Position numbers and translations under genes: made by a program. The notes under the pieces were generated by a model. That model saw only the letters and a program-made list of their open reading frames with translations, searched no databases and was not told where the DNA came from. Shown one piece after another: positions 52,693-61,480 of a stretch of DNA of 64,000 nucleotides; position 1 is the stretch's first letter; each line of letters begins with the position of its first letter. The stretch lies in assembly GCA_045589455.1 (NCBI GenBank), contig JAZNPC010000077.1, positions 26,931-90,930 on the forward strand. The letters run 5' to 3'. This DNA comes from RGIG990 sp045589455. Lineage in GTDB: Bacteria > Verrucomicrobiota > Kiritimatiellia > RFP12 > UBA3636.

Positions 52693-53796
52693 TTATGTAT
52701 ATTTTTTATGTGCTTCATCGCTAGCCAATTCACGGACTAGCTTTTTAAGCTCAGGAGCAGCCTTCTTTGAAGCAACAAGAGTTGCATCCTTGGTATGTAC
52801 AACAATTAAATCGTCAACTCCAAACATACCAACAAGGTGACCATCAACGCAATTAACGGCAACATTATTTGCTGAATCTAGAGCCACAACATCACCAAAG
52901 GCTCGATTTTCACTCTCGTCTGCAGCAAAATGCTCTCCAGCCGAAATCCATGTTCCCACATCATCCCAACCAAAATTACCTACAGCAGAGACAATGTTTT
53001 CTGCCTTCTCCATAATTGCATAATCAACAGAAATCTTTTCTAGCTTATTGTATTCAGCTAGAAGTGTAGCATCAAAATCTGATGTTGAAATTGTAGGAAG
53101 CACTGCTTCATACATAGCTTTGACTGTTGGGCAATATTTTTGAAGCGCATTTTTAAAGGTACTAACGCTCCAGATAAACATACCAGAATTCCAATAATGG
53201 TGACCAGATTCAATATAAATTTTTGCACGCTCAATATTTGGCTTTTCAACAAAACAAGAGACTTTATGAAATGTTGTACTAGTTGAAGTTTGTAGCTTCC
53301 CGTCAACATTAATATATCCAAAGCCTGTTGCAGGATATTGAGGAGTAATGCCAATTACACTAATTCTATCATCGTTTGCCACTACGCTTGCTGCATCAGC
53401 AAGTGTCTCACGGAATATATCAGGACGCTTCATTAGATGGTCAGCAGTAAGAATAGCAAGCACCGAATTTTCACCGCCACGCTTTTCAACTAAGGCTGTT
53501 CCCAATGCACATGCAGCTGCAGTATCTCGCCCAAATGGTTCACCAACAATATTCTCTTGTGGCAACATTGGAAGGGCCTTAATTGTTTGCTCTACAATAT
53601 CTGCAGAGGTAACAACAAGAATATTCTCTAACGGAACTAGACCATCAAGTCTTTCAACCGCATGACGAATTAATGGCTTACCACCAAAAATTGACACAAA
53701 TTGTTTTGGTAAAGCGTTTCTACCTAGTGGCCAAAAGCGTTCGCCTCTACCACCGGCCATAATTACAGCAAAAAGTGTTTTGTTTGTTTTGTCCAT
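52693..53796 (-). CDS. manC: Mannose-1-phosphate guanylyltransferase
   Basis: 367 residues from ATG 53796 (MDKTNKTLFAVIMAGG). It makes GDP-mannose for polysaccharides. The nucleotidyltransferase signature AGGRGERFWPLGRNALPKQF and the mannose-1-phosphate region FVEKPNIERA are clear; DVGTW is conserved. It lacks the C-terminal phosphomannose isomerase domain of bifunctional ManC. It is first in the run with HNH, nadB, SGNH hydrolase and GT-C genes, which links GDP-mannose to the downstream glycosyltransferase-like protein (inference). Confidence 0.93.
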   Translation of the reverse strand: MDKTNKTLFAVIMAGGRGERFWPLGRNALPKQFVSIFGGKPLIRHAVERLDGLVPLENILVVTSADIVEQTIKALPMLPQENIVGEPFGRDTAAACALGTALVEKRGGENSVLAILTADHLMKRPDIFRETLADAASVVANDDRISVIGITPQYPATGFGYINVDGKLQTSTSTTFHKVSCFVEKPNIERAKIYIESGHHYWNSGMFIWSVSTFKNALQKYCPTVKAMYEAVLPTISTSDFDATLLAEYNKLEKISVDYAIMEKAENIVSAVGNFGWDDVGTWISAGEHFAADESENRAFGDVVALDSANNVAVNCVDGHLVGMFGVDDLIVVHTKDATLVASKKAAPELKKLVRELASDEAHKKYT

Positions 53797-53850
53797 AATA
53801 TTTTTATAGTATACAAAATGGCTATACAAAAATGAGTTTTATTTAGCCTC

Positions 53851-53879
53851 ATTTTATCAAAAACACGGCAAAAGTTCAA
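53851..53879 (-). promoter_or_regulatory. Promoter of the manC operon
   Basis: Minus strand TTGAAC, 17-bp spacer, TAAAAT; places the start near 53844, with a leader of about 50 bases. Confidence 0.65.
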
Positions 53880-53895
53880 TAATAATAGGAATTGC

Positions 53896-55065
53896 TTATT
53901 TAGGCCATATTTCCCAATATTTACGAGCAACATCTCGCGAAACTACGCCCATATAATATCGCTCAAGCACAGCAGAGGAATGCCCATGACCCAGATTCAA
54001 TGCGGTTGCACCAGCATTACGAAAGCACCCCACATGCATTGTTGCATATGTGTGGCGCATCACATTATGATTTGAATCATTTCCCCAACTGAGACCAAGC
54101 GGCTCAAGAACCTGCTTTTTCCATTCTGTCATTCGAGCAGTAATTATCTTGCCTTGTTTCTCAGGCTTATAATACTTTCGTATCCATGCCAATGCATTTT
54201 GTTCCAATTCAACAATTCGTGGTTTTATTCCTCTAGAAAAACCCTTTGGTTGCCGCACCCGGATAGATGCAGCATCCAAATCAATATCTCTCCATTCTAA
54301 ACGTAGAATCTCTGCAGAACGGATACCACAAAAGAAACCAAATATAAAAAATAAAATTCCATCTGCTTCTGGAGGGTTTTCTTCAATCACTCGCATAATC
54401 TTAGCAACCTTTTCTGGTAAAAAATATGCAGGTTCTCGATAAGGCACTTGCTTTGGTTTAATATTCTGCATTGGACTATAATCTAATATTCCCTCACCAA
54501 CACACCAATTAAACATATATCTCAAACGAGCATGGTTAGAATTGTATGTAATTATAGAAGAATATTGAGAAAGATGTTCAAGGATGCCTTGTTTAGTAAC
54601 TTCCTTTAATGGCAAAGACGGGGAAATTGATTTTAAAAGATTGTTGATTGCACTAACATAGCTTTGATAACTACGCTTCTGTGTATCAATAAGTGATGCT
54701 GTGAACACATCAATCATTTCACCTAGGGTTAAATTTTCGTAATTGGTTTTACCCAACACCCTTGCCCTATCAACATATTCATATGCTAATTTTGTTAGTG
54801 AAGTTGTACTATAACCATTAACAGAAAGATATTCTAATGCATTTAATGCATCTAGTATAATATGTCTATTCAAAAGGAAAGTTTCTGGAACACGTTTCCT
54901 TAATACCAAAAACTGCCTTGCTTTAGATTTAACATCAGCCTTCGTTTTTGCATAAATACGAATTGGTCTTCCGCCTAGTGTTCCACAATAAGCACACCAA
55001 TCAACATATCTATGACCAGAAATATTTCTAATTCGCTCACGAAAAATTGGGGTTTCTCGAAGCAT
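53896..55065 (-). CDS. Tyrosine recombinase (integrase family)
   Basis: 389 residues. The N-terminus has a SAM-like core-binding region. The catalytic domain starts about 215 and shows R249 in CGIRSAEILRLEW, then NVMRHTYAT with R337 (the usual first His of HxxR is N334), H362 in GHSSAVLERYY and Tyr370/371 as nucleophile. All other residues for strand exchange are present. It follows the Ca/cation exchanger gene with a 28-bp gap, in a housekeeping operon, with no attachment site or tRNA beside it, so it may be a domesticated or orphan integrase. Confidence 0.85.
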   Translation of the reverse strand: MLRETPIFRERIRNISGHRYVDWCAYCGTLGGRPIRIYAKTKADVKSKARQFLVLRKRVPETFLLNRHIILDALNALEYLSVNGYSTTSLTKLAYEYVDRARVLGKTNYENLTLGEMIDVFTASLIDTQKRSYQSYVSAINNLLKSISPSLPLKEVTKQGILEHLSQYSSIITYNSNHARLRYMFNWCVGEGILDYSPMQNIKPKQVPYREPAYFLPEKVAKIMRVIEENPPEADGILFFIFGFFCGIRSAEILRLEWRDIDLDAASIRVRQPKGFSRGIKPRIVELEQNALAWIRKYYKPEKQGKIITARMTEWKKQVLEPLGLSWGNDSNHNVMRHTYATMHVGCFRNAGATALNLGHGHSSAVLERYYMGVVSRDVARKYWEIWPK

Positions 55066-55093
55066 TGCTCATTTCAAAATATTGGAGCACCAG

Positions 55094-56116
55094 CTAGGCG
55101 CCTAATGATGAAACAATTAAATAAACTGTATACAGCAAATACAAAACAAGCAAGAACCCACCAAATGGGCGAGAAATTTTAGGCGCTTTTTTTGTAATCA
55201 TAGCTATAACTATTGGCAGGAACAAAATTCCCGTTAATATTATAACTATCGGAAAATCACGCACAAGCACTTCTTTTTCAAATTCAAATTGCTTAACAGA
55301 TGCAGCCAAACCCACAACCATTAATGTATTGAATAGATTTGAACCAATGATATTACCAAGAGCAATATCGTGCTCCTTTTTGACTGCCGCAGCAACTGAG
55401 CTTGCCAATTCTGGGAGAGATGTGCCGATAGCGACAACAGTTAAGCCAACAACAAGCTCTGGAACACCACAACGGGATGCAATATCCTTCGCACCCCAAA
55501 CAAGCATTTGAGAGCTACCAACCAACACAGCAAGACCAATAATCAACCAAACAATAGAAATCCAAATTGAGCTATATTTTTTTACCTCTTCGCCCTCTTC
55601 CTCAACCTTTTGTTCTTCAGAATTATTTGACTTAGGTTTAATGGACAAAACAATCATTGTTATAATGAAAATAACAATCATTAATGCTCCATCTAAATGT
55701 GATAATTTGCCATCATACAAGAATACGAGACAGAGAAATGTTGTAAGAAGCAAAATAGGAAGCTCTTTACGCATTACAGAGCTAGCAATAACAACAGGTG
55801 TTATCAATGCTGTTAATCCAAGAATTAATGCTATATTGGCAATATTTGAACCAAATGCATTACCTAAAGCGATAACTGGAGAATTATTGATTGCAGCTAG
55901 AACTGACACACACATCTCTGGTGCTGAAGTTCCAAAACCTACTATTATCATTCCAACCAACAATGGTGACATACCAAGGATTGTTGCTACAGAAGCAGCT
56001 CCAGAAACAAATCTATCTGCACTCCAAACCAATAAAACAAGTCCAAAAACAAGTGCTGCTATTGGCCAAAACAAATGTACAGATCCTGCAGAAGATAGAA
56101 AAAATACTGTTTCCAT
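55094..56116 (-). CDS. Calcium/sodium antiporter, YrbG/CaCA family
   Basis: 340 residues with about ten membrane helices. Both inverted alpha repeats are present: GFGTSAPEM with ALGNAFGSNIANI in the first, and VAIGTSLPEL with ALGNIIGSNLFNT in the second. These carry the acidic and Asn residues that bind Ca2+. A charged cytoplasmic loop (KSNNSEEQKVEEEGEEVKK) lies between the halves. It exchanges Ca2+ for Na+ or H+ across the inner membrane. The operon neighbours are hemolysin III and the tyrosine recombinase. Confidence 0.93.
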   Translation of the reverse strand: METVFFLSSAGSVHLFWPIAALVFGLVLLVWSADRFVSGAASVATILGMSPLLVGMIIVGFGTSAPEMCVSVLAAINNSPVIALGNAFGSNIANIALILGLTALITPVVIASSVMRKELPILLLTTFLCLVFLYDGKLSHLDGALMIVIFIITMIVLSIKPKSNNSEEQKVEEEGEEVKKYSSIWISIVWLIIGLAVLVGSSQMLVWGAKDIASRCGVPELVVGLTVVAIGTSLPELASSVAAAVKKEHDIALGNIIGSNLFNTLMVVGLAASVKQFEFEKEVLVRDFPIVIILTGILFLPIVIAMITKKAPKISRPFGGFLLVLYLLYTVYLIVSSLGA

Positions 56117-56128
56117 TAAATATACAAA

Positions 56129-56809
56129 TTACACGTTAACTTTTTCGGCAATAAGCTTATATAGCACAAGACCAAAATGAACTAGGGTGCCACCCAAAAC
56201 AAATAAATGCCAAATTGCGTGCATATATTTAATTCGCTTCATTGAATAAAAAATAACACCCAATGAATAAATAACTCCACCCAAAGCAATCCAAAGTACA
56301 GAAGGTAATCCCATACTTTTGTGTAATGGATAAATTGCTATAATAACAATCCATCCCATTAATACATATGTTGTTGTTGAAAAAGCACGATATTTATTAA
56401 TAAAAATGCTTTGAAAAACAATACCAACTATGGCCAAAAACCAAATAACACCAAAAATTGCCCAACCCCAGCCAGGAGATTCTGCTCGCATAAAATACAA
56501 GCAAAATGGCGTATAACTGCCTGCTATCAACAGATATATTGCAGAATGGTCAAAAATATTTAATACAGCTTTAGCCCTTGGTGACATAATAGCATGATAC
56601 ATAGTAGAGCATAAATATAGGATAAACATGCAACTACCAAATATACTCATACTTACTACTGCCCAAACAGAAGGGATGAGAGCCGCATAAACCACACCTA
56701 CAACAAGACAAGCAATCGCGAGAACAGCTCCTACACCATGAGTAATTGAATTAGCAACTTCCTCTCCAAAGGTTTGCTCGCGCTCAATAGCATTTTTTTT
56801 GTCAGACAT
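56129..56809 (-). CDS. Hemolysin III family (PAQR) membrane protein
   Basis: 226 residues from ATG 56809; a TTG four codons upstream is less likely. Seven membrane helices. The metal-site residues of the PAQR family are visible: ANSITHGVGAVL near the N-terminus, MYHAIMSPRAK and FDHSAIYLLIAGSYTPF, and a C-terminal MHAIWHLFVLGG with the His pair. Function in bacteria is not settled; relatives act as hydrolases of lipid amides. It lies 31 bp after cdsA and 12 bp before the exchanger gene. Confidence 0.92.
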   Translation of the reverse strand: MSDKKNAIEREQTFGEEVANSITHGVGAVLAIACLVVGVVYAALIPSVWAVVSMSIFGSCMFILYLCSTMYHAIMSPRAKAVLNIFDHSAIYLLIAGSYTPFCLYFMRAESPGWGWAIFGVIWFLAIVGIVFQSIFINKYRAFSTTTYVLMGWIVIIAIYPLHKSMGLPSVLWIALGGVIYSLGVIFYSMKRIKYMHAIWHLFVLGGTLVHFGLVLYKLIAEKVNV

Positions 56810-56852
56810 TTTTAAACCCAATCAGGTGAAATTTAATATTAATTACAAACTA

Positions 56853-57812
56853 TTAACAAATAAAGTTGTATGATTCTTTGATAATGTTTAGAACTGTGCA
56901 TTCACCACGAGGCTTCATAAATAATAACAAATAAACATACATTACAGGTGCAGCTAAAAGCAAGCTATCTAAAATATCAAGGATACCTCCCATCCCAGGG
57001 AATCTAGAGCTAGAATCCTTAACATTTACAGAGCGTTTAATTAGAGATTCAGCTAAGTCACCAATGACACCAAATGTTGTTAGCAAGAATGGCAAAACAA
57101 TTGCATTTGCAAAATGGAATGGTAAATCACCAATATAACCACTATTGTATGAAACGGCAATAGACCAAATTATAACACTAGCAGCAATTGAAAATAGATA
57201 TCCACCAATCAAGCCTTCAACAGTCTTTTTTGGTGAAATTTCAGGTATTAGCTTATGCTTACCAAAAATTCTGCCAACCGTATATGCACCAATATCACTG
57301 AATTTTACAAGCACAACAAAAATCAACAAGAAAAGTCGGCCAGTATAATTTGTGCGTCCATCTGAATAAATTTCCCATTCAAAAGCCAAACGCATAACAA
57401 ATCCTAGCAATACTGCCACATACCAAAAGCCCGCAAAGCTTAAAGCAAATGTCTGCATTGCTCCTTCTGTCTTACGCCTGAAAACACCACATGCAAGTAA
57501 AACAGCTGGTGCTAAACAAATTACGAAGGAGGAAATATCCATAATTCCCTGTAGCTGTAAACATGATCGCATACGAGACATAACTACAGGGGATTCTATC
57601 GCGGAAGCAGCTAGAAATAAAATGCCTAAGATAGAAGTTGTCGTAAGCTCATATTTGTAACCACTTCGCACAACCATATCATTAAACTCCAATTGAGCCA
57701 ATGCAAACAAAGCGAAGATGAAAAGCAAATGTGTCCAAGCAGGCAATAAAAACAAAACCGCAAGGATACAAATTGCAAATGAAAAACCTGTTATTAATCT
57801 ATACTTAAGCAT
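56853..57812 (-). CDS. cdsA: Phosphatidate cytidylyltransferase
   Basis: 319 residues with about eight membrane helices. It makes CDP-diacylglycerol, the precursor of phospholipids. The family signature near the C-terminus is LIKRSVNVKDSSSRFPGMGG followed by ILDILDSLL, matching the CDP-DAG synthase pattern KR...KD...GGxxDxxDS with Met at the usual His position. SPKKTVEGLIGG is also conserved. It starts 15 bp after uppS, the usual gene order. Confidence 0.95.
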   Translation of the reverse strand: MLKYRLITGFSFAICILAVLFLLPAWTHLLFIFALFALAQLEFNDMVVRSGYKYELTTTSILGILFLAASAIESPVVMSRMRSCLQLQGIMDISSFVICLAPAVLLACGVFRRKTEGAMQTFALSFAGFWYVAVLLGFVMRLAFEWEIYSDGRTNYTGRLFLLIFVVLVKFSDIGAYTVGRIFGKHKLIPEISPKKTVEGLIGGYLFSIAASVIIWSIAVSYNSGYIGDLPFHFANAIVLPFLLTTFGVIGDLAESLIKRSVNVKDSSSRFPGMGGILDILDSLLLAAPVMYVYLLLFMKPRGECTVLNIIKESYNFIC

Positions 57813-57827
57813 GAATTATAATCCTCA

Positions 57828-58556
57828 TTACTTACCACTAATTACAGTGCCACGAATATTTTTTAAACCACCAAATCGTCTATCTCTACTGTTAAAAACA
57901 GAAATTGCTTTATCAAGCTCTTCCTTATCAAAATCCGGCCAACATATTGGTGTAATATAAAATTCGCTATAGGCACACTGCCATAAAAGAAAGTTACTTA
58001 CTCGAAACTCACCACTAGTTCTAATAATCAAATCTGGATCTGGAACATCTGGCAAATACAACTCAGAAACAAAAGCCTTCTCATCTATTTCACTTGGCTT
58101 CAACTCTCCTGCTGCAACCCTCTCTGCTAACCTTTGTGCAGCATTAACAATCTCAACTCGACCGCCATAACTCAAAGCAATAATCAACGTATAGTCATCA
58201 TAACCCGCAGTTGCAACCTCCACACGCTCAATCTCCTTTAAGATTTTAGGCGGAAGATCAGATTTACGACCCATCACACGAAAACGTATTTTGTGTGTAT
58301 GGAATTCTGACTCGTACTTTGATAAGAAACTCTTAAGCAAGCGCATAAGTGCTTGAACTTCAAGCTTTGGCCTATTCCAATTTTCCACACTGAATGCATA
58401 AAGAGTAAGATACTTTAAGCCCGCATCCTTTGCCAGCTTCATAACTCTAAGAACAGCTTCTGCTCCAGCTTGATGACCCTTCACACGTGGTAAGCCTCTT
58501 TTTTGTGCCCACCGGCCATTGCCATCCATTATAATTGCTAAATGCTTAATACTCAT
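57828..58556 (-). CDS. uppS: Undecaprenyl diphosphate synthase (isoprenyl transferase)
   Basis: 242 residues. It extends farnesyl diphosphate to the C55 lipid carrier for peptidoglycan and other polymers. IIMDGNGRWAQKRGLPRVKG holds the catalytic Asp and the pyrophosphate-binding region; YAFSVENWNRP and DLIIRTSGEFRVSNFLLWQ with YSEFY complete the family signatures. Followed by cdsA in the conserved order. Confidence 0.97.
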   Translation of the reverse strand: MSIKHLAIIMDGNGRWAQKRGLPRVKGHQAGAEAVLRVMKLAKDAGLKYLTLYAFSVENWNRPKLEVQALMRLLKSFLSKYESEFHTHKIRFRVMGRKSDLPPKILKEIERVEVATAGYDDYTLIIALSYGGRVEIVNAAQRLAERVAAGELKPSEIDEKAFVSELYLPDVPDPDLIIRTSGEFRVSNFLLWQCAYSEFYITPICWPDFDKEELDKAISVFNSRDRRFGGLKNIRGTVISGK

Positions 58557-58601
58557 TCTTTATACACTCAATTAATTTTTGTATTAATTGTACCAAAAAA
58601 A

Positions 58602-58630
58602 CATATAGTAAAGCAACAATAGATTGTCAA
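58602..58630 (-). promoter_or_regulatory. Promoter of the uppS-cdsA operon
   Basis: Minus strand TTGACA, 17-bp spacer, TATATG; a nearby alternative is TTGCTT-N18-TACAAT. Confidence 0.5.
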
Positions 58631-58725
58631 TTAAACAATGAAAAACCACAAATTTATCCACCTAAACACATAACTGTGGTATTGGTTGTTGTATTGTCTT
58701 TCACGCTCCGTGGCTTAATTATCTT

Positions 58726-58750
58726 GTGGGCGTACACACTAGCGCTTTGG
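58726..58750. repeat. Copy of the ACACACTAGCGCTT core element
   Basis: GTGGGCGTACACACTAGCGC then TTTGG matches the cores at 12868-12894 and (inverted) 14776-14803. It sits between uppS and the SanA-like gene, with CACGCTCCGTGG just upstream, so it is a short repeat remnant without the hairpin. Confidence 0.6.
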
Positions 58751-58762
58751 GATGTTGATTGT

Positions 58763-59431
58763 TTACTCGATTTCTGGCAGGGGCTCTTGAGGACCTAAAA
58801 ATTTGGGCTGGCGACGGATGATTACATCTAATACAGAAGAAACCTTTGCAAGCTGCTCGCGAACGCGTGTTACAACAGAATAACGAACATTTACATCTGC
58901 TGCAGCATACCCATAGGCATCACATCCAAAGCCGCGTGCAGTAAATACTGCTCTACGAAGATGATCCTCCTGAGAAATAATATAAAATGAGTCTAAGCCA
59001 AATACCTTTTTTGCTCGCACAACGGAGTCAAGTGTTCGAAAACCTGCGTAATCACAAACAATTCTATCCTCTGGCACACCTGCGGCCACAAGAGAATCCT
59101 TCATATCTGTGGCCTCATCATACCCTGCCGTATGATTATCTCCACTCACTATTAAACAATCAACCTTACCTGAGTTATAAAGCTCAACAGCAGCATTAAT
59201 TCTGTTTTGAAAATATAAGTTAACGTTCCCATGAAACAATATTTTTCTACAACCTAAAACAACTGCAGCACGTTTCTCTGGTGCTTCATTTATTGAGGAA
59301 GAGTCAAATATTCTTCCATTAGAGGAAAAGTAAATCAACGCAGCTGATGCTAGCCAAGCACAAATTGCACATAGCAATGCGTAGAATAACAATTTTATAA
59401 ACAACTTGAAATTGATATTACGTAGCTTCAT
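58763..59431 (-). CDS. SanA/YdcF-like DUF218 membrane protein
   Basis: 222 residues. One N-terminal membrane helix (LLFYALLCAICAWLASAALI) precedes a periplasmic DUF218 domain: AAVVLGCRKILFHG, LIVSGDNHTAGYDEATDMK and a conserved FRTLDSVVRAKKVFGL. Escherichia coli SanA is linked to envelope barrier function (vancomycin exclusion); enzymatic activity is not defined. The C-terminal LDVIIRRQPKFLG is typical for SanA. It is the last gene of the dapL-folD run. Confidence 0.88.
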   Translation of the reverse strand: MKLRNINFKLFIKLLFYALLCAICAWLASAALIYFSSNGRIFDSSSINEAPEKRAAVVLGCRKILFHGNVNLYFQNRINAAVELYNSGKVDCLIVSGDNHTAGYDEATDMKDSLVAAGVPEDRIVCDYAGFRTLDSVVRAKKVFGLDSFYIISQEDHLRRAVFTARGFGCDAYGYAAADVNVRYSVVTRVREQLAKVSSVLDVIIRRQPKFLGPQEPLPEIE

Positions 59432-59461
59432 TTGACTATTGTTCTTTAAAATTAAAGCTTA

Positions 59462-60136
59462 TTATCTTGCTGCTGAACGAAGCAAAGCAATGATATAATC
59501 CATCGCATCATACCTTAACCCAGCAAACATATTAACCCTTTTGCTGCCATTAGTAATAGTGATTTGTGGCTGAGTTTTGTGGTTTACCTGATAGTTTGTT
59601 TCACTATTTTCAATAAGTGTGCTACGATTTAATTCAAAGTGCTTTGTTCTACCAATACCAAAAACCTTAAAGGCATAAGTACCCTTGCCATTGGAAAGTG
59701 TTAATATTTTCTTTCCAAATAGCATTGAGAAAATGCTCACTAAAAGAATAATTGTGCCAATAGCAAATGGTATTCCCATCAATGCCTGCTCTAAAGGTAT
59801 TTTACCATCTTTCAGGAATGGGCCAATATAAATACCAAACATTGAAAAACCACTCCAAATAGCTGTAAATGGGATTAGAAATAATACAGCCGGATTTATA
59901 CGCTTATAAATTAGCGTAAGCTCACCCATTGGATTCATCTTGTCGCGTACAAGCTTTATGCCACGAGGAGGCTTTTCGTACAAAAGCCGTGAATAATCTG
60001 CAGAATCAAATTCTTCAACTAAATCAATGAGCTTTGAAATTTTCCCGCAACGACTGCAAACAGCAACACCTTCTTTGATATTCATATCATCATGTGCAAT
60101 TACTGTGCGACAATCTGGGCAAGAATACTCTTTCAT
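59462..60136 (-). CDS. Hypothetical membrane protein with N-terminal zinc ribbon
   Basis: 224 residues. YSCPDCRTVIAHDDMNIK then VCSRCGK form an N-terminal CxxC...CxxC zinc ribbon. About residues 85-145 contain two membrane helices (AVLFLIPFTAIWSGFSMFGI and IPFAIGTIILLVSIFSML). A beta-rich C-terminal domain follows (LNRSTLIENSETNYQ, ITITNGSKRVNMFAGL), which may be PH-like. No named family recognised. Between the aminotransferase and SanA-like genes on the same strand, with short gaps. Confidence 0.7.
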   Translation of the reverse strand: MKEYSCPDCRTVIAHDDMNIKEGVAVCSRCGKISKLIDLVEEFDSADYSRLLYEKPPRGIKLVRDKMNPMGELTLIYKRINPAVLFLIPFTAIWSGFSMFGIYIGPFLKDGKIPLEQALMGIPFAIGTIILLVSIFSMLFGKKILTLSNGKGTYAFKVFGIGRTKHFELNRSTLIENSETNYQVNHKTQPQITITNGSKRVNMFAGLRYDAMDYIIALLRSAAR

Positions 60137-60160
60137 TGGAAAAACAGATATTTTTTAGAA

Positions 60161-61465
60161 TTAAACACCTGTATAACGACGAATGCAGCTACCAATGCGC
60201 TCAAGAATTTCCCCTCGAGCAACATCGTCTGGACGAAGTGTTGTCAAACGGAAGCCATTGATATCTGTGTGGAAGCCTGTTAGAGGTGTTACGCATACAC
60301 CATCAGAGCCCATCATATAATAAACAAAGCGCTTGTCTAAAGGCTGACCCTTCACTCCATTCTCAACCATTGCACGAACTGTTGGATTTGCAATTGGGAG
60401 TGTCTGCTTATCGCTCAATACGCCATCCTCAAATGTTACGCAGAAATAGAATGCTCCCTGTGTGCGATGTACGATGACACCAGGAACATTATTCTTAAAG
60501 TAATCATAAACTTGATTTGAACGCTTCTCAAACATCTTTGCTCTATCATTCATAAGTCCAAGATAACGAGGATCACCATAAATGCGAGGAATTGCAAGCT
60601 GTGGCAATGTGGTGGAGCAAACCTCCATCATCTTGCTCTTGATTAGTGCATCGCAATACTCACGGAATTCTGGAGAAGCATCTGAATTTAGCATCTCAAT
60701 CCAGCCACAGCGTGAACCTGGCCAAGGAATATCCTTTGAAATACCACGTAAAGCTAGGCCAGGAACATCACCTAACACCTGTGAAATATGAATAGGCTCT
60801 GCCCCATTGTAGCAGATATGAGCATAAATTTCGTCGCAAATAATAAATAGACCATACTTGCGAGCGATAGCAACGATAGCCTCAAGTGTCTCGCGAGGAT
60901 ATACAGCACCAGTTGGGTTGTCTGGATTTACAATAGCAATAGCAACAACCTGAGGGTTATACTTTACCTTGTTTTCAATATCCTCAAGATCTGGTAGCCA
61001 GTTGTTCTTTGGATCAAGGCGGAACTGTAGGAAGCTATAATCTCCGCGCTTTCCCTCGTTAGAGCTATGAGTTGGATATGATGGCGCTGGCATTAGCACA
61101 CGATTCTCTGACTTCATCAAATCGTAAATCTTATCCACAGCATCAGCAATACCATTGAAAAACAAAATATCATTAGGAGTAATTTTTACGCTGTTTGGAC
61201 GATTTGAAACAACATTAGCTAAAAATTCGCGAGTTTCCAATACACCACGGCTAGGGCAATAAGCCCATGCCTTATCCTCTTTCATCAAATCCATCACGAT
61301 TTCACGAATCCATGGAGAAACGGTCTCTCCGGCAGCAACAGGATCACCAATATTTTCCCATGTAATTGGCTGACCTGCTTTAATTAAAGCATTACCAAAG
61401 TCTACGATTTCACGAATCTCATAATGAAGCTTCTTAGTTCCTGAATGAGCAATAGTTGTACGCAT
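60161..61465 (-). CDS. PLP-dependent aminotransferase, class I/II
   Basis: 434 residues, fold type I. Substrate-side motifs: WAYCPSRGVLETREFLANVV, NPDNPTGAVYPRETL (PLP ring contact) and ICDEIYAHICYNG. The PLP-binding Lys is in LRGISKDIPWPGSRCGWIE. The exact amino donor is not predictable; relatives are often annotated as alanine or aspartate aminotransferases. It starts 15 bp after folD and belongs to the dapL run, which suggests amino acid synthesis. Confidence 0.88.
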   Translation of the reverse strand: MRTTIAHSGTKKLHYEIREIVDFGNALIKAGQPITWENIGDPVAAGETVSPWIREIVMDLMKEDKAWAYCPSRGVLETREFLANVVSNRPNSVKITPNDILFFNGIADAVDKIYDLMKSENRVLMPAPSYPTHSSNEGKRGDYSFLQFRLDPKNNWLPDLEDIENKVKYNPQVVAIAIVNPDNPTGAVYPRETLEAIVAIARKYGLFIICDEIYAHICYNGAEPIHISQVLGDVPGLALRGISKDIPWPGSRCGWIEMLNSDASPEFREYCDALIKSKMMEVCSTTLPQLAIPRIYGDPRYLGLMNDRAKMFEKRSNQVYDYFKNNVPGVIVHRTQGAFYFCVTFEDGVLSDKQTLPIANPTVRAMVENGVKGQPLDKRFVYYMMGSDGVCVTPLTGFHTDINGFRLTTLRPDDVARGEILERIGSCIRRYTGV

Positions 61466-61480
61466 ACTTACCTCACTAAA

